This document shows positions 1 to 6,039 of a DNA stretch of 7,481 nucleotides, piece by piece. The DNA lies in assembly GCA_013044305.1 (NCBI GenBank), contig JABEUT010000240.1, forward strand, positions 1-7,481, in the 5' to 3' direction. Source of the stretch: Bacteroidia bacterium. GTDB taxonomy: Bacteria > Bacteroidota > Bacteroidia > JABEUT01. Numbering within the stretch: position 1 is the stretch's first letter; the number at the start of each line of letters is the position of its first letter. The notes below the pieces were generated by a model. That model was given only the letters and a program-made list of their open reading frames with translations. It did not search any database and was not told the origin of the DNA. The translations under genes and the position numbers were made by a program.

Positions 1-25
1 AAAAGTTGAAAGTGAATGGCAAAAA

Positions 26-98
26 GCGGAAGTAGCTCATTTGGTAGAGCATCAGCCTTCCAAGCTGAGGGTGGCGGGTTCGAGCCCCGTCTTCCGCT
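26..98 (+). tRNA. tRNA-Gly (anticodon TCC)
   Basis: Full cloverleaf of 73 nt without an encoded CCA. The acceptor stem pairs 26-32 (GCGGAAG) with 91-97 (CTTCCGC), and the discriminator is T98. The D arm uses GCTC 35-38 with GAGC 47-50. The anticodon stem 52-56/64-68 (TCAGC/GCTGA) closes a 7-nt loop CTTCCAA with anticodon TCC at 59-61. The T arm 74-78/86-90 has loop TTCGAGC. It decodes GGA/GGG glycine codons and lies 10 bp upstream of a tRNA-Thr, so the two are probably one transcript. Confidence 0.97.
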
Positions 99-108
99 CT
101 TTTCGTTA

Positions 109-177
<69 letters not shown>

Positions 178-181
<4 letters not shown>

Positions 182-211
182 CGATATTCCTGTGTGAGTC
201 TTTATTTTTTT
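178..211 (+). terminator. Possible terminator of the tRNA pair
   Basis: A T-rich run (TTTATTTTTTT, 201-211) follows a possible 5-bp stem between GGCTC (178-182, overlapping the tRNA-Thr 3' end) and GAGTC (196-200), with one G-T pair. Position and T-tract suit an intrinsic terminator, but the stem is weak and would compete with the tRNA acceptor stem. The T-tract is what is seen; termination is inferred. Confidence 0.3.
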
Positions 212-284
212 GAGAAGCGCCGGTATGCCTGAACAAATAATTTCCGAACATCCGGACCAAAATCTGCTTAAATAATATTCCGCT

Positions 285-316
285 TTGTGATGGTAACAAA
301 ATTATTCATTATTTTG
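285..316 (+). promoter_or_regulatory. Candidate Bacteroidota-type promoter of the STAS gene
   Basis: TTG at 285-287 (inside TTTG 284-287) and TTATTTTG at 309-316 are separated by 21 bp. The second differs from the Bacteroidota -7 consensus TAnnTTTG at one position. Spacing fits the known TTG-N17-23-TAnnTTTG arrangement. Transcription would begin near 323, about 30 nt before the ATG at 355. The region is AT-rich, so a chance match is possible. Confidence 0.3.
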
Positions 317-354
317 CGTCGTAAAATAATTAGCCGACAAATAATTTACTGCTC

Positions 355-699
355 ATGAACTTTGAATATAGCGCCGAACCCAATCCGAAAGCAGTAGTAT
401 TTCATCTGAAGGGAGAAATAATAGACAAGAACCAGGCAACAGGGTTTCTGGACGAGGTGGGCAGGCTGATAGCTTCCGGTAAAACAAGGTTTATTCTTGA
501 ATTGTCGGAATTAAAATACATGAACAGCAGCGGCCTTAATGTTTTGGTTAATACGCTCACCAAAGCCCGCAATGCAGGCGGCGAAGTAGCCGTATGCAAC
601 GTATCGAAAAAAGTAACCGACCTGCTCGTAATAACAAAACTCGACAGCATTTTCCGAATAGAGCCTACCCTGGAAGACGCCTTAAAGAAATTACAATAA
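355..699 (+). CDS. STAS-domain protein, anti-sigma factor antagonist (SpoIIAA-like)
   Basis: A 114-residue single STAS domain. It opens with a beta strand and a typical KGEI turn (residues 19-22), then a helix, the core strand FILELSEL (46-53), and the signature YMNSSGLNVL (55-64), followed by a helix and a GGEVAVCNV strand. In SpoIIAA-type proteins the Ser after the Asp of this signature is phosphorylated by a partner kinase/anti-sigma factor, which switches binding. Here Ser58/Ser59 are kept, but the preceding Asp is Asn57. Expected to be cytosolic and to act by partner switching. No kinase, phosphatase or sigma factor gene is next to it, so its partner is unknown. It lies 87 bp upstream of purA in the same direction and could be co-transcribed. 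There is no clear Shine-Dalgarno sequence, as usual in Bacteroidota. The family call is firm; the pathway is inferred. Confidence 0.9.
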   Translation: MNFEYSAEPNPKAVVFHLKGEIIDKNQATGFLDEVGRLIASGKTRFILELSELKYMNSSGLNVLVNTLTKARNAGGEVAVCNVSKKVTDLLVITKLDSIFRIEPTLEDALKKLQ

Positions 700-786
700 T
701 AAATACCCTGTGCCTGCCTGCTGTCGCCGCTGGAACAGCATTCACTAAGCGATTGAATATTTTTTAGCCATCAAATCAGTATCGAA

Positions 787-2052
787 ATGAAGACCGATAT
801 TTTACTGGGTTTACAGTGGGGCGATGAAGGCAAAGGCAAGGTGGTTGACGTGCTTGCGCCCAACTACAACATAGTAGCACGGTTTCAGGGCGGACCCAAT
901 GCGGGGCATACCCTCGAAATTGCAGGCAAAAAACACGTGCTTCATACAATTCCTTCCGGTATCTTCCACAGCCACGTGCTAAATGTAATAGGCAACGGGG
1001 TGGTAATAGATCCTACCAGCTTTGTGGCCGAGATAAAAGAGATAGAAGCCCTTGGAACAGATATATGCAAACGGCTGGTTGTGTCAAAGCGTGCACATCT
1101 TATCCTGCCCACCCACCGCCTGCTCGATGCTTATTCCGAAGCACAGAAGGGTAAGAAAAAAATCGGTTCCACGCTCAAAGGGATTGGTCCGGCATATATG
1201 GATAAAACAGGGCGGAACGGATTGCGCATAGGCGACATAATGGAAAAATATTTTTCAAAACGCTACCACGATCTGCTGGATAAACACAAGAAATTGCTTG
1301 GCTCATTCGAATATGACGATAAAGCCCTGGCCGAAAACGAAAAGAAGTGGATGCAAAGCATTGAATTCATACGCAAATCGCTGTTGTGCACCGACACCGA
1401 ATACCTGCTCAACGATGCACTTAAACAGGGTAAAAAGATACTTGCAGAGGGCGCCCAGGGATCCCTGCTCGATATTGATTTCGGCTCATACCCATACGTT
1501 ACCTCTTCATCCACTACCTGTGCCGGAGCCTGCATCGGACTGGGCATTGCTCCTTCACTCATAGGATCAGTAGAAGGAGTATTTAAAGCCTATTGCACAC
1601 GGGTAGGTTCGGGGCCATTCCCAACCGAACTAAAAGATGAAACCGGCGAAAGAATATGCCAGGTGGGGCGTGAGTTCGGATCAACCACAGGCAGGAAAAG
1701 AAGGTGCGGCTGGCTTGATCTGCCTGCCCTGAAACGCTCCATTATGCTAAGCGGCGTAACAAGCCTCGATATGATGAAAATAGATGTGCTGGATGATTTT
1801 GAAGAAGTAAAGATTTGCACGCATTATATAGTCAACGGCGAAAAAACCGACTGCCTGCCGTATAACCTATCCGAGGAAATAGTGCCTGTTTATAAATCAT
1901 TTAAAGGCTGGGGGAAGTTAGCCGCTTCCGGCAATTACAATTCCCTGCCCGCAGAGCTGAAAAATTATATCGGTTTTATTGAGGATGCTGTAAAGGTGCC
2001 TGTAAAACTTGTATCGGTGGGCCCAGACAGAAGCCAGACGATATTAAGATAA
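787..2052 (+). CDS. purA: Adenylosuccinate synthetase
   Basis: 421 residues, full length for the family. It catalyses GTP-dependent joining of IMP and aspartate to adenylosuccinate, the first committed step from IMP to AMP, in the cytosol. Visible motifs: the P-loop region GLQWGDEGKGK (8-18) with catalytic Asp13; QGGPNAGHT (34-42) with catalytic His41; the IMP-binding stretch IGSTLKGIGPAYMDK (126-140); an EGAQGSLLDID strand-loop; VTSSSTT; TRVGSGPFPTEL; the aspartate-binding loop TTGRKRR (300-306); the guanine-recognition region around KIDVLDDFE; and a C-terminal GPDRSQT. Catalytic numbering matches the E. coli enzyme exactly, which supports the ATG at 787. Nothing is missing or broken. A purine-synthesis neighbour is not present in the window. 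A hairpin follows the stop at 2120-2137. Confidence 0.98.
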   Translation: MKTDILLGLQWGDEGKGKVVDVLAPNYNIVARFQGGPNAGHTLEIAGKKHVLHTIPSGIFHSHVLNVIGNGVVIDPTSFVAEIKEIEALGTDICKRLVVSKRAHLILPTHRLLDAYSEAQKGKKKIGSTLKGIGPAYMDKTGRNGLRIGDIMEKYFSKRYHDLLDKHKKLLGSFEYDDKALAENEKKWMQSIEFIRKSLLCTDTEYLLNDALKQGKKILAEGAQGSLLDIDFGSYPYVTSSSTTCAGACIGLGIAPSLIGSVEGVFKAYCTRVGSGPFPTELKDETGERICQVGREFGSTTGRKRRCGWLDLPALKRSIMLSGVTSLDMMKIDVLDDFEEVKICTHYIVNGEKTDCLPYNLSEEIVPVYKSFKGWGKLAASGNYNSLPAELKNYIGFIEDAVKVPVKLVSVGPDRSQTILR

Positions 2053-2119
2053 TAAGGGCTTTCAGCCTGCCAACTCTGCGGAAGCAACCTCAACCCGCAA
2101 TCAGGTACAGCCCGGATTA

Positions 2120-2137
2120 AAGTGGCTTTTGCCACTT
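2120..2137 (+). other. Perfect hairpin downstream of purA
   Basis: AAGTGGC and GCCACTT form a perfect 7-bp stem around a TTTT loop, 67 bp after the purA stop. No T-tract follows on either strand, so it is not a canonical intrinsic terminator. It may stabilise the purA mRNA 3' end or act as a weak terminator. The pairing is seen; the role is inferred. Confidence 0.4.
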
Positions 2138-2218
2138 CGGCTGCCATTTAAAGTTGCTATAATCAGCCAATTAATGTTAAATTGCCGGTGCGGGCAGCAG
2201 TTTGCAGCTGTAAAGGAA

Positions 2219-2226
2219 TAATTTTG
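2219..2226 (+). promoter_or_regulatory. TAnnTTTG -7 element before the OstA-like gene
   Basis: TAATTTTG is an exact match to the Bacteroidota -7 element. No TTG lies at the usual 17-23 bp upstream (the nearest, TTTG at 2201-2204, is 14 bp away). Transcription would begin only a few bases before the ATG at 2237, implying a nearly leaderless message, or else translation from a later start. Low confidence without a mapped transcript start. Confidence 0.3.
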
Positions 2227-2236
2227 GGCACGGAAT

Positions 2237-3850
2237 ATGAAAAGGGAATCTACAGGATACGCAGCATACAGGTATTTTAAGAACCCGCCGGGCGCCATGC
2301 TCCTGCTTCTTTTTTCACTTTGCCAAGCCTCTGTTTTTGCGCAGGTGAATAAACAGCAGGGCTCTGCCGGCAAACAAACCATACAGATACGCCATGCCAA
2401 CAGCCTGTCGCGCGACAAGAGCATAGCCGGCGGAGCGGAAAGGCTCACAGGCAGTGTTGTTTTGGAAGACGATAGCGTGCTGATGAACTGCGACAGCGCC
2501 TGGATATACCCCGATAACTCCTTTCTTGCCTTCAGCAGGGTACACCTTACGCGCCGCGACACCATGGAACTGTTCGGCGATTCGCTACATTACAATGGAA
2601 ACACGAAACAAGCCGAGATGTTCGGTAAAATTACCTATAAACAGAAAAAAATGACCCTTACCACCACCCACCTCATTTACGATGTGAGCACATCCGTGGT
2701 AAATTATTGGGACGGCGGAACGCTTGTGGACAGTGCGAATACGCTTACCAGCGTTCTCGGCGACTATAAAATGAGGGATAAAATAGCCTGCTTCAAAGAC
2801 CGTGTAAAACTTGTAAACTCCGATTATACCGTAACCTGCGACACCATGAACTACTCTCCGCCTCTGCAGACTTCTTATTTCTTCGGGCCTACCCATATCA
2901 GAAGCAAGGCAAACACCATGTATTGTGAAAGCGGCTATTATAATTCACACACCGGAATATCGCAGTTCGGCAGCCATGCAAGCATTGCCGGGAAAAAAGG
3001 GGAAAAATTGTGCGGCGACCAGATTTATTATAACAAGATAAACGATGAGGGACAGGCGCTGGATAATGTATCGCTGAAGGACAGCACCGACAATATAACC
3101 ATTACCGGAGAATATGCCCATTACAACGGCAGCGCCAAAACCATACTTGTAACCTGCAAGGCGCTCATGCTTCAGCAATACGATAAAGATACCCTGCACC
3201 TGCATGGCGACACCCTCCTCGGCTACCACATAGCCCTCGGCGACACAGGCAGCGGAACCGCCAGGCCCCCGAAACTTATGCTGGCCTTTCACCATGTAAA
3301 GTTTTATAAAAAGGATTTGCAGGGAAAGTGCGATTCGCTTTCGTACGATGAAAAAGATTCGGTGATGAACATGCTTTATTCACCCGTACTGTGGGCGGAT
3401 GAAAACCAGCTGACGGCCGACACCATGATACTGCACATGAAAAACAGGCAGATGAATATGATGGATATGAAAAACAACGCTTTTATCGCCTCACGCGACA
3501 CGGCCGCAACGCCAGGCGACACCGTACAGTACAATCAGATAAAAGGCAGAAACATGAAGGCTTTTTTTGCCAACAACAAAATTCAGAGGGTGAAGGTAAC
3601 AGGCAATGCCCAGACCATATATTATGTATATTCCAACAACAACAAAGATATGGTGGGCGCCAACCGCGCCGATTGCAGTAATATGATGATCTTTATAAGC
3701 GATAACAAGGTAAAGAGCATCACCTTCCTCGACAAGCCCGATGCCACCCTGTATCCGATGAAAGACGTGAAGGCTAAAGATTTTCTGCTGAAGGATTTTA
3801 AATGGCGCGCAAGTGAACGCCCGCATTGTATTCAGGACATATTCCGTTAG
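2237..3850 (+). CDS. OstA/LptA-type secreted protein, probable LPS transport component
   Basis: 537 residues. A hydrophobic segment (about 20-34) ends in SVFA|Q, giving a signal peptide cleaved near residue 35, so the protein should reach the periplasm or outer membrane. The rest is beta-rich with repeated OstA-like motifs. Examples are LTGSVVLEDDSVLMNCDSA (70-88), FGDSLHYNG (113-121), CDTMNYS (201-207), CGDQIYYN (259-266), GEYAHYNG (291-298), CDSLSYDEKDSV (365-376), LTADTMILH (392-400) and IQRVKVTGNAQTIYY (449-463). These resemble the strands of the LptA/LptD-N jellyroll, which binds LPS or lipid A, and long OstA-like proteins of this kind are common in Bacteroidota. It lacks an obvious C-terminal barrel, so it is not an LptD. 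The start at 2237 supplies the charged N-region; a start at Met21 (2297) would leave a signal peptide without one. It converges with the minus-strand genes, 33 bp from the next stop. The family call is good; the LPS role is by analogy. Confidence 0.85.
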   Translation: MKRESTGYAAYRYFKNPPGAMLLLLFSLCQASVFAQVNKQQGSAGKQTIQIRHANSLSRDKSIAGGAERLTGSVVLEDDSVLMNCDSAWIYPDNSFLAFSRVHLTRRDTMELFGDSLHYNGNTKQAEMFGKITYKQKKMTLTTTHLIYDVSTSVVNYWDGGTLVDSANTLTSVLGDYKMRDKIACFKDRVKLVNSDYTVTCDTMNYSPPLQTSYFFGPTHIRSKANTMYCESGYYNSHTGISQFGSHASIAGKKGEKLCGDQIYYNKINDEGQALDNVSLKDSTDNITITGEYAHYNGSAKTILVTCKALMLQQYDKDTLHLHGDTLLGYHIALGDTGSGTARPPKLMLAFHHVKFYKKDLQGKCDSLSYDEKDSVMNMLYSPVLWADENQLTADTMILHMKNRQMNMMDMKNNAFIASRDTAATPGDTVQYNQIKGRNMKAFFANNKIQRVKVTGNAQTIYYVYSNNNKDMVGANRADCSNMMIFISDNKVKSITFLDKPDATLYPMKDVKAKDFLLKDFKWRASERPHCIQDIFR

Positions 3851-3883
3851 CAAATGCCGCAGGCGGAATGCAACAGACACCGG

Positions 3884-4084
3884 CTACTTTTGGCTTATTA
3901 CAAAGAGGAACAGGATGGTAACAATTAACATGAGCACGGCGAAAATAAGCCATGTACCCTTAAAATATTCCTTATCGCGTTTTTTATCCTGACGGTACAA
4001 TACCATCATCAAAATTCCGAACACGAACATAGAAGCCAGGAAAAAAAGCAACTGGTTTTTGGTAAGCAGCTCGTCGAGTAGCAT
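3884..4084 (-). CDS. Small two-helix membrane protein of unknown function
   Basis: 66 residues with two hydrophobic segments (about 12-30 and 44-64) joined by a strongly basic loop, RQDKKRDKEYFKG (31-43). By the positive-inside rule the loop is cytoplasmic and both ends face outward, a simple membrane hairpin. No enzymatic motif is seen. The ATG lies only 6 bp after the stop of the upstream Fe-S protein gene on the same strand, so the two are almost certainly one operon and translation may be coupled. A supporting or anchoring role for the redox protein is possible but unproven. The coding call rests on tight operon spacing, clear membrane topology and the absence of a better gene here. Confidence 0.75.
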   Translation of the reverse strand: MLLDELLTKNQLLFFLASMFVFGILMMVLYRQDKKRDKEYFKGTWLIFAVLMLIVTILFLFVISQK

Positions 4085-4090
4085 CTGGAA

Positions 4091-4921
4091 TCAGGATTTT
4101 GCTAAGGGCGTGGCAGGCGTATCGCTCTTGCGGCAGGCATCATCTACAAGTTCGGCAATATCGAATACTTTAACATCGGCTTCGCGGTTGAAATGCTTTA
4201 CGCCGTCGCTCATCATGGTCATGCAGAACGGACAGGCGGTGGCTACCACCTGCGAACCGGTTTTCAAAGCCTCCCCGGTACGCTCAATGTTCACTTCCTT
4301 GTTGCCTTTTTCCGCTTCCTTGAACATCTGCGCCCCGCCTGCGCCGCAGCAAAAACTTTTGCGTTTGTTCCTGTGCATCTCCTCCAACATGGCATCCAGC
4401 TTCAGTATGGTTTCGCGCGGGGCCTCATAAATGCCGTTGCCCCTGCCCAGATAGCACGGGTCGTGAAAGACTATTTTTTTGCCGCTGAAGGAGCCGCCCT
4501 CTATCTTTATCCTGCCGCTGCCAATCAGGTCATTTATCAACTCTGTGTGGTGCATTACCTGGTAAGTGCCTCCAAGCGAAGGGTATTCGTTTTTGAGGGT
4601 GTTGAAGCAATGCGGACAGGCTGTTACAATCTTTTTCACCCCGTAGCCGTTCAGCTTTTCTATGTTCTGCAGCGCCTGCATCTGGAACAGAAATTCGTTT
4701 CCGGCCCTTTTTGCCGGGTCGCCCGTGCAGGATTCCTCGGTACCCAGCACGGCAAACTTAATGCCTGCATAGTGAAGTATGCGGGTAAGGGCAACGGTAA
4801 TCTTCTTCGCCCTTTCGTCGAAACTGCCCGCACAGCCCACCCAGAAAAGTACGTCGGGCGTTTCGCCTCTCGCCGCCATTTCGGCCATTACAGGTACAGT
4901 TATTAACGATTCCGCAGGCAT
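4091..4921 (-). CDS. CCG-domain (heterodisulfide reductase-related) Fe-S binding protein
   Basis: 276 residues with two CCG domains, the Cys-rich module of HdrB, GlpC and LutA that holds an Fe-S cluster and handles thiol/disulfide or quinone-linked electron transfer. Domain 1: VGCAGS (Cys30), EESCTGD (Cys65), ACPHC (Cys102/105). Domain 2: HDPCYLG (Cys156), FCCGAGG (Cys191/192), ACPFC (Cys230/233). The second domain has the full CX34CCX37CXXC pattern; the first has Ser64-Cys65 in place of Cys-Cys, a form I recall from relatives in this phylum. There is no signal peptide, so it is cytosolic or peripheral to the membrane. It lacks the ferredoxin and membrane domains of a complete reductase, so it should work with a partner; the only co-operonic gene is the small membrane protein after it. 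The physiological substrate is not known. It is divergent from the FKBP lipoprotein gene. Confidence 0.92.
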   Translation of the reverse strand: MPAESLITVPVMAEMAARGETPDVLFWVGCAGSFDERAKKITVALTRILHYAGIKFAVLGTEESCTGDPAKRAGNEFLFQMQALQNIEKLNGYGVKKIVTACPHCFNTLKNEYPSLGGTYQVMHHTELINDLIGSGRIKIEGGSFSGKKIVFHDPCYLGRGNGIYEAPRETILKLDAMLEEMHRNKRKSFCCGAGGAQMFKEAEKGNKEVNIERTGEALKTGSQVVATACPFCMTMMSDGVKHFNREADVKVFDIAELVDDACRKSDTPATPLAKS

Positions 4922-4929
4922 GTTTTGAA

Positions 4930-4963
4930 TTGTCAGTCAAAAATACACATTTCCTTATATTTG
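4930..4963 (+). promoter_or_regulatory. Promoter of the FKBP lipoprotein gene
   Basis: TTG at 4930-4932 and TATATTTG at 4956-4963 are separated by 23 bp, fitting the Bacteroidota TTG-N17-23-TAnnTTTG promoter with an exact -7 match. Transcription would start near 4970. That makes the ATG at 4974 nearly leaderless and favours the ATG at 5025, which leaves a leader of about 55 nt. Confidence 0.55.
4938..4945 (-). promoter_or_regulatory. -7 element of the Fe-S operon
   Basis: Read on the minus strand, 4945 to 4938 is TATTTTTG, an exact TAnnTTTG match 16 bp before the ATG at 4921. No TTG is seen at the usual upstream distance. Transcription would start near 4931, giving a leader of about 10 nt. 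It lies back to back with the plus-strand promoter at 4930-4963. Confidence 0.4.
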
Positions 4964-5024
4964 CAGGATTAATATGATTTTTCTGTACAAAACCATCCAC
5001 CCAATTTCAAAACCATTCAGTGAT

Positions 5025-5969
5025 ATGAAATTCAGAAACACCGGCAAGCCATACTGTTCCCTTATCCCGGCAGGTATAGCGGCTATAGCGGCACTTTTGG
5101 CACTTGCGTCCTGCAACAACGCCGGCGGAGGTTATTCCACCAATGCCGCTACCGGTGTTCAATATCATTTTTACAGGCATGATGAAAAAGGAGCAACCCC
5201 GGTCATGGGCGACTATGCCGAGCTTATGCTTACCCTGAAAAACGTGAACGATTCCGTAATATATGACGCCCACCACAGAAGAAAAGGAGGCGACACCTCG
5301 GCGAGCTTCAGAATGGTTTTAAAGAAAACCTATACGGGATGCCTGGCCCAGGGCCTGACCATGATGGCCGCAGGCGACAGCGCAAGCTTCCGTATCAGCG
5401 CCGATTCGCTCTATCTTAAAACATTCCGCCTGCAGGCATTGCCTCCATACATAAAAGCAGGTTCATTCCTTACCGTTTACGTTAAGCTCATTTCCTTCGA
5501 AACGCCGGAACAACTACAGGCCAGCCTCGACAGGCAGATAAAAGAACGCGAGGCAGAAATGGCTAAGCTGAAGGCGGCGGAACAACCCGAAATTGAAAAG
5601 TACCTGTCGGACAACAAACTTAAAATAAAACCCGAAAGCGATGGCATTTATATACTCGAAAGAGCAAAGGGGAAAGGGAAGTCAGTAAAATCAGGCGACT
5701 CGGTGGAGGTAAAATACACCTGCACCCTGCTCGACGGTACCCTTGCCGAATCATCGGAACAGGGCGGGGGAAAAAATACTTTCACCCTCGTATTCGGTCA
5801 CAATCATTTCATTAAAGGGTTCGACGACATAATTGCCAACCTTGAAGAAGGAGGAAGGGTAAAAGCGCTGATACCATCTTCGCTTGCTTACGGAAACCAA
5901 ACCATCAGCCATCTCATAGTACCCTATACACCGTTGATATACAATGTTGAAATAATTCATATAAAATAA
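5025..5969 (+). CDS. FKBP-type peptidyl-prolyl isomerase lipoprotein with two FKBP-like domains
   Basis: 314 residues from the ATG at 5025. This start gives a classic lipoprotein signal: basic MKFRNTGK, a hydrophobic stretch 13-28, then lipobox LASC with Cys30. The ATG at 4974 would add 17 residues before it. A divergent FKBP-like domain spans about 46-157, a charged helical linker about 158-198, and a C-terminal FKBP domain about 205-314 with SGDSVEVKYTCTLLDGTLAESS, HFIKGFDDIIANLEEGGRV, IPSSLAYGNQ and a final LIYNVEI strand. Against FKBP12, active-site Tyr26 and Tyr82 are kept (Tyr231, Tyr289), but Phe36-Asp37 is Ala241-Glu242, Trp59 is Phe266 and Phe99 is Tyr306. Isomerase activity may be weak, with chaperone activity more likely. 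It should be lipid-anchored, probably in the outer membrane, helping fold exported proteins. The DUF6600 gene follows 70 bp downstream. Confidence 0.9.
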   Translation: MKFRNTGKPYCSLIPAGIAAIAALLALASCNNAGGGYSTNAATGVQYHFYRHDEKGATPVMGDYAELMLTLKNVNDSVIYDAHHRRKGGDTSASFRMVLKKTYTGCLAQGLTMMAAGDSASFRISADSLYLKTFRLQALPPYIKAGSFLTVYVKLISFETPEQLQASLDRQIKEREAEMAKLKAAEQPEIEKYLSDNKLKIKPESDGIYILERAKGKGKSVKSGDSVEVKYTCTLLDGTLAESSEQGGGKNTFTLVFGHNHFIKGFDDIIANLEEGGRVKALIPSSLAYGNQTISHLIVPYTPLIYNVEIIHIK

Positions 5970-5974
5970 TCCGC

Positions 5975-6009
5975 CGGCCTGCATATAAACCCATCGGTTG
6001 GTAAGGCCG
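5975..6009 (+). other. Two-part hairpin between the FKBP and DUF6600 genes
   Basis: CGGCCT (5975-5980) pairs perfectly with AGGCCG (6004-6009). Inside it, AACC (5988-5991) pairs with GGTT (5996-5999) around a CATC loop. No T-tract follows. It could be a weak terminator for the FKBP gene or a structured mRNA spacer if the two genes are co-transcribed. The role is inferred. Confidence 0.35.
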
Positions 6010-6039
6010 CACACAGAACTGAATATACCTTGAAATACC

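Noticed and set aside
297..304. Minus-strand TAATTTTG upstream of the STAS gene
   Set aside because: No minus-strand gene follows it and the stretch is AT-rich, so chance is the simplest explanation.
2101..2565. 154-codon minus-strand frame over the purA/OstA-like gap
   Set aside because: It overlaps the start of the OstA-like gene including its signal peptide and shows no domain or membrane logic of its own.
2945..3295. Minus-strand frames inside the OstA-like gene (also 2585-2896 and 3491-3880)
   Set aside because: Compositional shadows of the coding strand, without conserved motifs or a start context.
3841..3869. ATTCCG...CGGAAT inverted repeat in the convergent gap as a bidirectional terminator
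   Set aside because: Only 6 bp with a 17-nt loop, partly inside the OstA-like coding end, competing with a second weak fold and lacking T-tracts on both sides.
3885..3892. TACTTTTG as a plus-strand -7 promoter element
   Set aside because: It matches TAnnTTTG but lies at the stop codon of the minus-strand membrane protein with no plus-strand gene after it; probably a chance match.
4193..4906. 237-codon plus-strand frame opposite the Fe-S protein gene
   Set aside because: The minus-strand frame has clear CCG-domain cysteine motifs; the plus-strand frame is an antisense shadow with no recognisable domain.
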